Counted from the first letter of the stretch, positions 28,106 through 37,811 are shown. The stretch: DNA of 64,000 bases from Acinetobacter courvalinii (GCF_014635545.1 NZ_BMDA01000001.1:1194739-1258738), one strand, 5' to 3'. The notes: generated by a model from the sequence alone, not told the origin. Made by a program: numbers and translations.

Positions 28106-28123
28106 GTTAAAATTTTTTAAATA

Positions 28124-28657
28124 TTAAACCTTGAAAACATTTATTTGTTCGACTACATGATCAGAGTAAGTACTTGAATATTCAATTAAATAGTCTGTCT
28201 TCAATGCTATTCCTTCAATTAGAACAGGATCTTCTTCACTGTCAATATAAGCGTTATTATCTATGAGATAGTGAACATCAGCGTAAAAGTAAAAATTAAA
28301 TTCCTCATGAATCTTACTTAATTTATCGCCAATATGGTATTCGTCAAAAAGTGCACCTTTATAGCCAGAATACAATTGGATAGATTCTAACTCAGAACTA
28401 TCTCCATTAAAGACTAATACTACTGAATCATTCCAATAACAATAGTTAAAGTTATACTGGATCTGGGTGATTTCATTGAATTCTTTTTGTTCATAAACCC
28501 TCCAAACATTATCAAATATAGATTCTTCAAGATAATCATCAATAAATAGATGTCCAGTTTGCTTCAGAAAATCAGCATATTGCATTCCTAAACTAAGCCC
28601 AGCAGCACCTTTATTGGGGATAATTGGCGCATATAGATCAGGGGTTAAATTCTTCAT
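28124..28657 (-). CDS. cdiI: Probable CdiI immunity protein
   Basis: An acidic protein of 177 residues from the ATG at 28657, which overlaps the cdiA stop as ATGA; an in-frame ATG at 28672 would add five residues. The overlap implies coupled translation. Small acidic genes directly after cdiA encode the immunity protein that binds and neutralises the toxin tip, protecting kin cells. The family is not recognised by eye. The segment AAGLSLGMQYADFLK near residues 18-32 resembles the start of several immunity families. Assignment rests on position, size and charge. Confidence 0.75.
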   Translation of the reverse strand: MKNLTPDLYAPIIPNKGAAGLSLGMQYADFLKQTGHLFIDDYLEESIFDNVWRVYEQKEFNEITQIQYNFNYCYWNDSVVLVFNGDSSELESIQLYSGYKGALFDEYHIGDKLSKIHEEFNFYFYADVHYLIDNNAYIDSEEDPVLIEGIALKTDYLIEYSSTYSDHVVEQINVFKV

Positions 28658-31600
28658 TTCCAAATTTCCCATTTGCCACTTTGATATTTCAATTTTTGCC
28701 CGTTTTGATTCAGATAAATCTGATTTGACGCAATAGTACCTGGTTTAAAAGAACTATTAGGATCAATGATTCTAATTTGTGTTCCATCGTTCATAACCAT
28801 TTTATAATACATGTCTCCGCTTTTGGAGTGTTGCCCACCACCAGGATGATATTCAATTTCTTTGATACCTGTTGCACTCTTTTCAACTTTATAGACTTGT
28901 GCTAAACCTGAGGTCCCTGATTTAGGAGGTACTAGCGTAAGTACTGCACCATCCATTTCAAATGAATATTTAATATCTTGAAGACTTTTACCCCATATAT
29001 TTGCTGGTTGACTGTCAATATTCCGAGGGATATTTGCCAATTTTGCTAAGTCTTCTCGCAAACCTAATCTTGCAGTGGCTGACGCTGCTGAAACTGGTGC
29101 AGTAGCTCTAATTCCTTTTAATAGATCATTACCTTTTCCAACGGCCTTACCTGCGCCAGGAATGACATCTAGAATATTTGTTGGAAATAAAGCTTCATTC
29201 AATGCATATAAGGTACCAAATGTAACCATTTCAGCTTGCGATAACCCACCAGAATCTGCTTTTTTTAATAAATATTCTGCTATCTGAGTTTGAGCATTTT
29301 TTAAAGCTTTTATATCACCTTTGGCAATGCCTCTACTAACAGCATCTAATGCTTCTCCTCCTTTTTCCCCCATATATCCTTTTGCTTGCTCTAGTAACTG
29401 CTTAACTTTCTTTTCATTGAATGCGTTGTTTGTGAGTGCAATATTTGCAGAATTAGATGCAGTACTTACATCATATCCAGCATAAGCAGCAATAACACCT
29501 GATGTCAGTTGCCCAACTAATAGGATTTTTTGTTTTTCTTCTTCTGTATATAACAAACCATTGGAAGGAGGACTTAAACTAGCAACAATTTCGCCCACAG
29601 CCCCACCAATCGCTCCTGCTTCACATTGCTTTTGTATTGCACCAGCAATACAACCTGCTAATGCATGAGCCAATTTATGGGCAATATAATTGACATCTTC
29701 TAAACCTTTAATGTTATTTGCCATTTCCCCCTGTAAAGTTCCAGCTAAACCAGACAATAAAGCAACTTTCAAATTATCTTCTAAGTTTCCACCATTTATA
29801 GCTGTTTGCACTAATGTGGAGCCGACTGAACTTGTAAAGTTATTAATTAGACGATCTGTAAGTACTGCACTATCTGGTTTTAAATTTAAAGCTGAGCCTA
29901 CTTGACTCATCAAGCCAGCAGTGACTACCGTCGCAGCTAAACTTTTTACCGACTCTTTACTTCCTAGATCTTTCAGGGTCTGAGTAATATCACCACCGTT
30001 ATTGACTAAACTAATCGAAGCTTGTGTTGTTAAACTCAATAAAGCTGCATTAGTCACTGTTCCTGTGGTCCCCAATAAAGCACCTAAACCAGCGCCTCCA
30101 GATACAGCAGCAATCACAATCGCCAAAATCGCTGCGCCTGCCGCGGTCAATCCTTGAGACTTGTAATCCCAGTCTTTTTGGGTAAGAATTACTTTTTGCC
30201 AATCGACATCATTCCTATTTACAAAGTCTTTTAGGTATTGATTACCGGGTTGATTAGCAAGTTTTAAAATCTCATCTTTCAGTTGAACTTTATTTTGATC
30301 TTTTTCCCCAAGTGGAATTTGAACTACTAGCCCACCAGCTGCTTTAAAAACAGGAGTCGAAGGGCCATTAAAGTTTGGTAGTTTTGCGGTTTCAGTAACT
30401 GAACCTTTATCTTGCATTGATTGCCAAACAACACTGTTGCTTGTTTTATTCAGTGTTTCCTCTACGAGTTTTGATGCAGTCTGCAATGAAATTGTCTCAC
30501 CAGCTTTGATCTCTGCACCTTCCAAATAATTAAACTCAGTGCCTTTTAAGACAATACTCCCATCTGCTTGGGCACCGATATAACTTGCTTCTAAAACAGC
30601 AGGTAACTCTGATTTGATATTTCGGGTGCTAGTATATTTGGATTTATTAAGTTTAATGCCAGCCCATGAACTACTTTTACTAATATCAAGAGTATCTTTA
30701 GAAACATTATTAGCAGTTAAAAGGTTAATATCACCGCCTGCTAAAATCGTAACCTTACCACCATTTGCCATTAATTGACTCGAATACATATCAATACTGG
30801 TACGATGCGGTCCAGTTTGCTCTCCAACTTTAGGCTCTTTACTTTTAATATTGATATTTTTTGCTTCAATATCAACAGAAACCCCACCAACACGTTCAGC
30901 AGTTGTAATAGTTGTTATGGTCTTTTTCTTACCATACCATTTACGTTTGGTTTCTGTTTTCTTACTCTTGTCATAGCTGTTTTCAACAGCAACATCAAAG
31001 ATGATATTCTTATAAGCTTCAATATCAACATTACCATTATTCGATGTAATACCAACACCTTGCAATATTAGATTATCAGTTGCTGTCTCACCTGTTGCTT
31101 TAATTTTAACGCCTTTGTCACCATTTATCGACGTTGGGTTTAATGGGCTACGCCAGTTGTAGTTATCATCAGTCGCTTGACCAATTTCATAAGAGTCTTG
31201 GGTTGCATCAATGATAATACTTCCATTAATTTTTCCTTGTTTGACACTGTTTAACTTATCGCTCTTATATTCACCTTGAATCTGATATTCCTGATTAGCT
31301 AATGTTCCTGCTGCCTCAATCAGAACTGAACCTTTTTTAGCATCTATAGTTGCACCACTAATACTTGCACCTTTAAATGACACAAGATTAATATTCCCAT
31401 TATTACTAGTAATTGCAGCTCCCTGGTGTTCATAGCCGTTCAAATATTGATTGAAAAAATTTAATTTATCATTTAAATCATCAATCAAATTTGAATATGG
31501 CATGTTTACATCAACAATAATATATTCAACATATTTGTCATCAATACCCCAACTAACCTTCACGTTATTTGGATATTTTTTTTCAAAATCTTTAATTTTA

Positions 31601-34600
31601 TCATACAGTTTTTTTTCTAGTTCATCTGCTGTTTTTAAATCTGTATATCCTCTTGTTCCACCTTTAGTGTCATCATATAAGAATGAATTAAATTTATTGA
31701 CTGTACTATCTATATCTTTTATAGCTTGCTTATATTCTGCTGATGATATAATTTTATTTTGTGAGTTTAATAGAGTATTTTTATCAGCATTTAATTCATT
31801 AATCTTAAATAATGAGTTTTTTCCATTTATACTATTTTTGACCCCATCAACAGTCAAATCACCACTGGTTGAAACAATCGAGATATCTTTATCGGCGCTT
31901 AATTTTGAACCTTGCAGCTCAATCTTGTTTCCTTGTAAATTGATTCCTCCATTTGCTGTATTTAAAGAGACAACTTTTTCCGAGCCATTGCCAGCAGTGC
32001 CTCCGTATCCTTTTAGAATTAAGTTTCCTTTTTTCGAAACTAAATCAATATCTCCAACCGCCATCAACTTATGTTTTGTCGGATCGATCGTCAGATCACT
32101 ACCTGTCTGGATACTCAAGTCACCATTTAAATTATTCAGTTTTGCATCATTTTTCAGTAAGTCACTGCCTGTAGCGTTATAGTTCATTCCTGTTTGACCA
32201 AGAATAAAACCACCAGCCTCCATTAACACAGCACCACCTGTGATATTGGCATTTTGTAATACTTGATTACCTGTCGCTGTTACAGAAGTAACGCCTTTAG
32301 AAGTTAAGTTGGTGACTTTATTTGGGATCCATACCGTGGAAGGTGTGTACTCTGCATTAATATAAACTGTACGACCTGAGTTCACGGCTAAGTGTTGATC
32401 TGAAGTAGCTGTTACACCCTGCAAGGTAAGTAAATCTTTTGCATGAAGCTCTGTATTGCCTTTTGAAGTCAAAACACTATCTTTTATTGTGGTCATGCCG
32501 ACTTTATTACTGACCAAAAGCTTGCCGGTTGTTGCAGTTAACTGTGTATCTGCAATCTGGATATTGGATTTATTATTATCTATTGAAATGGCTTGTCCAT
32601 TTAAAACACTGCTTACAACGCCATTGCTTAAAGTATCATTTTTTAGAATGACATCTACATTCTTATCGAGAGTAAGGCCATTCTGGCTGGTAAGCTGAAT
32701 TTCACCTTGTTGAGCAGTTAAATTAGTGGCATTTATCTTAACGTTACCCTCACCAATTGAACCGATGGTAACGCCTTTCTGACCACCAATTACGCTTTTA
32801 TCAGTGGTTAAGGTATCTTTTCCAGCTACAGGCGTCGCAGTTTTTTGTAAAGAGTTAAGTTCAACATTCTTATTGGCAAGTATCGCAATCTTGCCGCCCG
32901 TTGTTGCTTTGAGGCTATTCGCAGTAATATTTCCATTTAAGGCATTAATATTAATATCCCCAGTATTACCCCAAATTCGGCTTCCTTGATCCAAGAGGAT
33001 ATCTCCTCCATCACTGATAATATCAACACCATTCGCCCCAGAACCCGTCATATAAATACTCTTGGTGGTGATGTTCTTTCCAGAAAGTTTGAGTCCACCA
33101 CCGCCAGACAACTTAGAGTTTTGGTCTTTACCTTCTAGCGTCAACAGATTGCCAGCACCTAACTGGATCTTGCCACTAGTATAAGGAAATTCCTGGTTCG
33201 TCGTACTAAAGGTCAGATTATTGCCTGCATAGACATTAATACTGTTCACTTGTGCTTGTGTACTATTCGCTTTCTTCAGAAAGTTAAGATTATTTATGAT
33301 CGCGTCTTTATCTGAATAGACAGTTAATCCTTTAGCTGCATAAACAGAACCACCTTGGACATTAATATCATTGCTAACATTGTCTTTTGAAGTAGATTGT
33401 AAATAGATATCACCCGTTGATGCATGTAGTCGGGTATCTGTAAGCTTTAAATTCGCATTGCCACTAAGCGTTAAATCTTTTGCAGCAACAAAACCAGCTT
33501 TATTTGAAACAAGGCTGTTATTGGCTTGTACCACCGCTGAACCTCGGTTACTTCGAAGCTCCGTATCTGCGCCTAATGTGATATTTTCAGCATCGATATA
33601 CAAATCGCCTAAAGCACCTAAATTGGCAACCTTTGTGCCCGCGGCTAAATTAAAGTTTCCTTTTGCACTCAGTATTAAAGGTGATGACGCAACACCCTCA
33701 TAATTCAGGGTAATACCTTTTGCATTAACATTGATGTCATTTCCAGCATCAATATTTAAAATCCCATAACCATTGATACTACCAGAAGAATTAATATCAC
33801 CTGCGGCACCTGTATTCGTCGTACGGATATTCACCAGGCTTTGAGTTTTACTGGTTGAACTGATTGTTCCGCTATGCTCAATTTTTCCAGCACTGGTAAC
33901 TACAAGATTATTTACGGCTTGTAATGTTCCTGCGTTATTTACACCTAAACCTTTTTCTGTTCCCATCAAATAAATGTTATTGGCGTACATACCACCTAAA
34001 GCTTTAACATCAATTGCAATGCTTGGTGCTGCGACAGTGGAGGTTTTAGCTTCAACTTTCATTAAGTCCGCACTAATGGTATTTGCACCTGTAATAACCT
34101 GAATATCATCGTTAGCATGGACTTGAGCATTTAGTTCTAATGCACGGGTATAAATATCAACATAGTTTGCATTGTTATTTGCTGTACCACCTAAGCCAAG
34201 ATTGGAACCAGCATTTGCGGAAATTGTGATTTTACCTTGATCAACGATGAACTCTTTAATTGACCCATCTGCATTAAATTGCGGTTTCCCGGTAGTAAGA
34301 ATGGCTTTATTTGCATTAATAAAACCGCCACCTTTAATATTGATTCCAGCAGGGTTTGCAATGATAAGATCAGCTCGCTGACCCGCGATTTCTAGATTTC
34401 CTTCGAATTTTGAGGCGATTGCTGAGTTCACCTCGTTAAGAATGACACGCGCTTCACCTTTTTGAAGATATGGATTGGCCCCCACACTACCGACAATGCT
34501 TGAAGCAGCCCCAGCACGGCTATTGTTGAGCACGGCTCCTTGTGTTGGAACATCGAACTCTTTATAAATATTATGTGATACACCACTAGCATTTGGTGTT

Positions 34601-34908
34601 TGGATATTAATCACAGGTACATTCTGTTTTTGCGTATTTTGTCCAACTCCAATCACAGGACGGTTCGCAGCATTCGCTCCTGGATCAGCCACCATCCCTG
34701 CATATACGGTTGAAAGTGGCATCCACAGGCTCATACTCGCCACTAAAGCTTTTACATGCCAAAGTTGATGAAATGCTTGATCTTTTGTTTCAGTAACAGT
34801 ACTCGTCGATTGCCCCGAAGTTTTTGTTTGGCTTTTTGCATTTTCAGCTACAGCCATAAACATTTGACGAGCTTTGTTATAGATAATACGGTAACGATTT
34901 TTGTTCAT
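28654..34908 (-). CDS. cdiA: Contact-dependent inhibition effector CdiA
   Basis: A 2084-residue two-partner-secretion exoprotein. It starts with an extended signal peptide region (MNKNRYRIIYNKARQ at 1-15, hydrophobic core near 53-70), followed by a TPS haemagglutination domain with NPAGINIKGGGFIN. Long beta-helix repeats with GNINL- and DINLL-like units fill the middle. A hydrophobic segment near 1640 (AAGAAILAIVIAAVSGGAG) and a region with NSANIALTNNAFN, in the place of the VENN motif, precede the toxin. The last 150 residues, with EYHPGGGQHSKSGDMYYK and TQIRIIDPNSSF, look like a BECR-type RNase toxin such as Ntox21, but this is tentative. CdiA is displayed by CdiB and delivers its tip into touching cells. 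Confidence 0.92.
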   Translation of the reverse strand: MNKNRYRIIYNKARQMFMAVAENAKSQTKTSGQSTSTVTETKDQAFHQLWHVKALVASMSLWMPLSTVYAGMVADPGANAANRPVIGVGQNTQKQNVPVINIQTPNASGVSHNIYKEFDVPTQGAVLNNSRAGAASSIVGSVGANPYLQKGEARVILNEVNSAIASKFEGNLEIAGQRADLIIANPAGINIKGGGFINANKAILTTGKPQFNADGSIKEFIVDQGKITISANAGSNLGLGGTANNNANYVDIYTRALELNAQVHANDDIQVITGANTISADLMKVEAKTSTVAAPSIAIDVKALGGMYANNIYLMGTEKGLGVNNAGTLQAVNNLVVTSAGKIEHSGTISSTSKTQSLVNIRTTNTGAAGDINSSGSINGYGILNIDAGNDINVNAKGITLNYEGVASSPLILSAKGNFNLAAGTKVANLGALGDLYIDAENITLGADTELRSNRGSAVVQANNSLVSNKAGFVAAKDLTLSGNANLKLTDTRLHASTGDIYLQSTSKDNVSNDINVQGGSVYAAKGLTVYSDKDAIINNLNFLKKANSTQAQVNSINVYAGNNLTFSTTNQEFPYTSGKIQLGAGNLLTLEGKDQNSKLSGGGGLKLSGKNITTKSIYMTGSGANGVDIISDGGDILLDQGSRIWGNTGDININALNGNITANSLKATTGGKIAILANKNVELNSLQKTATPVAGKDTLTTDKSVIGGQKGVTIGSIGEGNVKINATNLTAQQGEIQLTSQNGLTLDKNVDVILKNDTLSNGVVSSVLNGQAISIDNNKSNIQIADTQLTATTGKLLVSNKVGMTTIKDSVLTSKGNTELHAKDLLTLQGVTATSDQHLAVNSGRTVYINAEYTPSTVWIPNKVTNLTSKGVTSVTATGNQVLQNANITGGAVLMEAGGFILGQTGMNYNATGSDLLKNDAKLNNLNGDLSIQTGSDLTIDPTKHKLMAVGDIDLVSKKGNLILKGYGGTAGNGSEKVVSLNTANGGINLQGNKIELQGSKLSADKDISIVSTSGDLTVDGVKNSINGKNSLFKINELNADKNTLLNSQNKIISSAEYKQAIKDIDSTVNKFNSFLYDDTKGGTRGYTDLKTADELEKKLYDKIKDFEKKYPNNVKVSWGIDDKYVEYIIVDVNMPYSNLIDDLNDKLNFFNQYLNGYEHQGAAITSNNGNINLVSFKGASISGATIDAKKGSVLIEAAGTLANQEYQIQGEYKSDKLNSVKQGKINGSIIIDATQDSYEIGQATDDNYNWRSPLNPTSINGDKGVKIKATGETATDNLILQGVGITSNNGNVDIEAYKNIIFDVAVENSYDKSKKTETKRKWYGKKKTITTITTAERVGGVSVDIEAKNINIKSKEPKVGEQTGPHRTSIDMYSSQLMANGGKVTILAGGDINLLTANNVSKDTLDISKSSSWAGIKLNKSKYTSTRNIKSELPAVLEASYIGAQADGSIVLKGTEFNYLEGAEIKAGETISLQTASKLVEETLNKTSNSVVWQSMQDKGSVTETAKLPNFNGPSTPVFKAAGGLVVQIPLGEKDQNKVQLKDEILKLANQPGNQYLKDFVNRNDVDWQKVILTQKDWDYKSQGLTAAGAAILAIVIAAVSGGAGLGALLGTTGTVTNAALLSLTTQASISLVNNGGDITQTLKDLGSKESVKSLAATVVTAGLMSQVGSALNLKPDSAVLTDRLINNFTSSVGSTLVQTAINGGNLEDNLKVALLSGLAGTLQGEMANNIKGLEDVNYIAHKLAHALAGCIAGAIQKQCEAGAIGGAVGEIVASLSPPSNGLLYTEEEKQKILLVGQLTSGVIAAYAGYDVSTASNSANIALTNNAFNEKKVKQLLEQAKGYMGEKGGEALDAVSRGIAKGDIKALKNAQTQIAEYLLKKADSGGLSQAEMVTFGTLYALNEALFPTNILDVIPGAGKAVGKGNDLLKGIRATAPVSAASATARLGLREDLAKLANIPRNIDSQPANIWGKSLQDIKYSFEMDGAVLTLVPPKSGTSGLAQVYKVEKSATGIKEIEYHPGGGQHSKSGDMYYKMVMNDGTQIRIIDPNSSFKPGTIASNQIYLNQNGQKLKYQSGKWEIWK

Positions 34909-34964
34909 TTGGGTTCAGCTATATTCTAAAGTGATAGTTTAAATAAATCAGTAAATCTAATAAC

Positions 34965-36710
34965 TTAGTATGAGTAACTCAGGCTAAAGCCCGTTACCCA
35001 ATCCTTATCAAGATTTTTGGGCGCAATGAGCCCATGACCTGCAAAAGCATCTAAATAAATACCTTGGTAATAACTTCTTAATCCAAAGACAGTACCAAGT
35101 AGATGTCTATTGTCAGGAATGCTGTTTCGACCATTGACCCAACCTTGGTCAATACCGAAATAAAACTGTGTATTGGGGATTGAGGAGTTAAAGCTCATCT
35201 CTTGCTGTAGATAATGTCCGTTATCACCAGAAAGCATGATGTCTCCATCAAATCCTCTTACGCTATACCTTCCACCAATATAGAAACGATCTTGTGGAAC
35301 TAGGATTTTTGGCGCGTATTGACCTTTCCAGCTCAAACGGTATTGCACTGGATAATCTAAAATTTGGAAGGGATAATTTAAACGTAGGTCTGCACTCCAA
35401 AGTGGAGCCCGTGCATAACCTTCGGAAGGACGTAAGTTGCCATAGATATCTCGAATTTGCTCTTCTGCTGCAGGTTTTGCATTAAGAGCCCCTGTACCAT
35501 GACGGTAATCCAGACCAAAATCTAATGAGGCCACGCCAAAATATTGACGATGTTGTAATCCAATATTCCAGCCTGAGGTTTGACGACGTTGTACTTCGAC
35601 CTCAATATTTTCAATAAAGTTCTGGCTACGCTTATGATAGGCTTTTCCATAAAGACTAGTCTTATAATGGCTCCCACGACTTAAAAGATGTGATAGTGTC
35701 AAATTACTCTGCTGCGTTTTACCACTATAAAGAATCGGTGAGTTATAACCTGCCACATATTGGTCATATTCTGATTGGTTAAAGCTGGCATTTAATTCAT
35801 AATTGTGAATAGGAACTTGATAACTAATAAAATAGTTTTGGTTCCTATTCTTTTTAAAATCATCCAAAGAATGACTAAAATTCAGATTAAAAGCATCATT
35901 GAGATGAAATGGGCTATTTAGGCCAATACCAATATTTCCAATATATTTTCCTGTAGTCTCACTACCCGAGTCATCTACACCAATATTAAAGTTGAGCTTT
36001 TTCAATGGCTCTGCCTTTATCAGTAAATCACTATAGCCATTAAGTTCTGTCTGTTCTTCAGTTGAGGCTGGAATAATTTGAATATCTAAAGTGCGGTTTG
36101 TGGTACGTTTTAGATTTTCTAAACCTTGATCTAATTGTTGTAAATTGAGGACATCATTTTCTTTAAACGGTAATGCGCTATTAAGTTCTAATTTTGAGGG
36201 TTGTTCATTTGCTCTAATAATTCTATGCAATCGACCAAGTTCTAGTTGTAGTTCTAAAAGGCCAGTATTCAAATCTTGAGGTAGAGCTGTAATTTGACTA
36301 GTAATCATCCCCCGTTTCATCAATTCATTTTGAGAATAGCGAACGAGATTTTGAAGACTTTGCGTACCTATACACTTACCAATTATTCCCTTTTTATGAT
36401 TGTTAAGCGTTTTTATTAAGTAAGAAAAATCATCAGCTTGGTACTGTTGGTTAAGATTATTTTTTATTGAAAGTGTGATCTTGTTAATCGGAAAGCAAGG
36501 AGTTTCTTCTACAACTATATCTTGTATCGTATAACGATGAGATTGTTTCTGTTGCGGTGCTATTTGTGGATCTTGCTCAAGAAGTTGTTTCTTTAATTCA
36601 TTTAAGCGTTGATCTTGTCGAATTACTTCTGGGAGAGAAACGTCTTCTACTGCAAAGCTAAGAATAGGAATATAGCCCAACAAACAGCCAAGGATTACTT
36701 TTTTATACAT
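34965..36710 (-). CDS. cdiB: Two-partner secretion transporter CdiB
   Basis: A 581-residue outer-membrane transporter of the Omp85/TpsB type. The signal peptide is residues 1-20 (MYKKVILGCLLGYIPILSFA). Two POTRA-like regions span about 70-210, with the ShlB-type segment LNLQQLDQGLENL at the second. A 16-strand barrel follows, carrying the conserved loop motif RYSVRGFDGD and ending in SLSYSY. It exports and anchors CdiA. The gene precedes cdiA by 56 bases on the same strand, so cdiB-cdiA-cdiI is one operon in the order found in Acinetobacter. A Fur-like site lies upstream. Confidence 0.92.
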   Translation of the reverse strand: MYKKVILGCLLGYIPILSFAVEDVSLPEVIRQDQRLNELKKQLLEQDPQIAPQQKQSHRYTIQDIVVEETPCFPINKITLSIKNNLNQQYQADDFSYLIKTLNNHKKGIIGKCIGTQSLQNLVRYSQNELMKRGMITSQITALPQDLNTGLLELQLELGRLHRIIRANEQPSKLELNSALPFKENDVLNLQQLDQGLENLKRTTNRTLDIQIIPASTEEQTELNGYSDLLIKAEPLKKLNFNIGVDDSGSETTGKYIGNIGIGLNSPFHLNDAFNLNFSHSLDDFKKNRNQNYFISYQVPIHNYELNASFNQSEYDQYVAGYNSPILYSGKTQQSNLTLSHLLSRGSHYKTSLYGKAYHKRSQNFIENIEVEVQRRQTSGWNIGLQHRQYFGVASLDFGLDYRHGTGALNAKPAAEEQIRDIYGNLRPSEGYARAPLWSADLRLNYPFQILDYPVQYRLSWKGQYAPKILVPQDRFYIGGRYSVRGFDGDIMLSGDNGHYLQQEMSFNSSIPNTQFYFGIDQGWVNGRNSIPDNRHLLGTVFGLRSYYQGIYLDAFAGHGLIAPKNLDKDWVTGFSLSYSY

Positions 36711-36782
36711 TGCTATTGTTTAACTAAATTTAACAAAAAATCATGCGAAATTTATACAATATTTACATATTTCACAATACAT

Positions 36783-36801
36783 ACAAATGAAAATCATTAT
36801 C
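36783..36801 (-). promoter_or_regulatory. Candidate Fur box upstream of cdiB
   Basis: On the minus strand the site reads GATAATGATTTTCATTTGT, which matches 14 of 19 positions of the classical Fur consensus GATAATGATAATCATTATC. It lies about 75 bases before the cdiB start, where binding could block transcription. Iron-dependent control is inference. Confidence 0.4.
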
Positions 36802-36870
36802 AAGTGGGTGTTAAATATACAGAACAGTCTTTTATTTGATTTTGGAATATAAATTTATTGGATATTTATG

Positions 36871-36996
36871 ATTTTGCCTAAGTTCATGAACTTGATTTTA
36901 ATAACCTACTATTATTTTTATTTAATACATTGAAATTAATAAATATATTTTAAAAATAACTTATGAACTAGATTTTAGGTGAACATAAGTTAAATA
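36871..36996. repeat. Diverged module-boundary repeat, fourth copy
   Basis: Keeps the palindrome AAGTTCATGAACTT at 36881-36894 and, about 80 bases on, GAACTAGATTTTAGGTGAAC at 36966-36985, then the AAGTTAAATA end also seen in the copy at 27794. The spacing between these blocks is similar in all copies, but the middle has diverged. It lies on the far side of the CDI locus from the copy at 27794. Confidence 0.65.
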
Positions 36997-37059
36997 GAGT
37001 ATCTAAAGGCTGTAGCCTGAGTAGCACTGCTACGCAAGTCATTGTTTGTAGCTACAACT

Positions 37060-37098
37060 CAGCAACGTGAATTATGATCGTAGATATTCACGTTGCTG
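37060..37098. other. Perfect 13-bp hairpin
   Basis: CAGCAACGTGAAT (37060-37072) pairs exactly with ATTCACGTTGCTG (37086-37098) around a 13-base loop. No T run follows on either strand, so it is not a standard terminator. Nearby, GTAG-CACTG-CTAC (37021-37033) is a smaller stem. It could be an RNA element, a protein-binding dyad or the remains of a mobile-element end. The rest of 36997-37230 shows no gene. Confidence 0.5.
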
Positions 37099-37230
37099 AC
37101 TTCGAGTTCTCATTCCATAAAAACAAAGGTCTAGATTTTAAGACACTAAATTAAATGGCAGAAGATTTTTACAAGTCGGCTGACTAGAATCGCCCAAGTG
37201 AATGTCTCCTGCTTATTTCAGTACACATTA

Positions 37231-37811
37231 ATAGAAAAGATAAGCTATAACTTTCTATGTAAATTACGCTTAAATGCTAACCCTCTCATTTTTCAACTAG
37301 CTCAGGTTATAATGATGGTCTCCCCAAATATAGTTGATCTATTATGAATGCCTCCAATGACCCTCTACACGGCAAAAAACTTGCTGATATTTTGGATGAG
37401 TTATTGGATTATTACGGTGGCTTTGAAGGCTTAAGTCGTAAAATTGAAATTAGATGTTTTTGTATAGATCCAAGTGTTAAGTCATCGTTACGATTCTTGC
37501 GTACCACGCCATGGGCGCGTGAAAAAGTAGAAAGCTTATATTTATATGTCTTACGCCAAAAAGCCAAACAGAAATCATAGTTATCAAAACCCTGACTTCA
37601 GCATTTTAATGAGTGGTGGACTGCCACCACTCTCCTAAAAAAAATTAGTCTATTCTTAAGATCTTTTTAGTAGGAAAATATGTATTCATAGCTAGGTTCA
37701 TGAACCAAATATTTTATAAGTTATAATTTTAATGCTCTAAGTAATTAAATTTGTTGTTTATTAAACATAAATTAAATTTTGAACTAGATTTCAGGTGGAT
37801 ATAAGTGCAGT
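37231..37811. repeat. Long direct repeat L2 around VF530 copy 2
   Basis: The partner of the repeat at 17521-18100, in the same orientation, with its palindrome GTTCATGAAC at 37696-37705. It ends about 115 bases before the first ordinary chromosomal operon. From 37812 to 37927 only AT-rich promoter-like sequence is seen. Confidence 0.9.
37344..37580 (+). CDS. VF530-family (DUF2132) protein, copy 2
   Basis: A 78-residue protein nearly identical to that at 17632, with the same SNDPLHGKKLADIL start and PWAREKVESLYLYVL end. The family is proposed to bind DNA; cellular role unknown. This copy adjoins the core lipid operon, so it may be the resident chromosomal gene, with the other copy arriving on or being duplicated with the island. 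Its Ala66 and Asp51 match my recollection of the usual family sequence better than Thr and Asn in copy 1. A downstream hairpin (AGTGGTGG with CCACCACT) can act as terminator. Confidence 0.88.
   Translation: MNASNDPLHGKKLADILDELLDYYGGFEGLSRKIEIRCFCIDPSVKSSLRFLRTTPWAREKVESLYLYVLRQKAKQKS

Noticed and set aside
30775-31071. Further plus-strand open frames within cdiA (also 29075, 29690, 32456, 33458)
   Set aside because: Shadows of the beta-helix coding sequence with no independent signal.
31451-32182. A 243-codon plus-strand open frame inside cdiA
   Set aside because: It lies fully antisense to the clear CdiA frame, and its Ser/Phe/Leu-rich translation is what antisense reading of a repeat-rich gene gives. 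No ribosome site.
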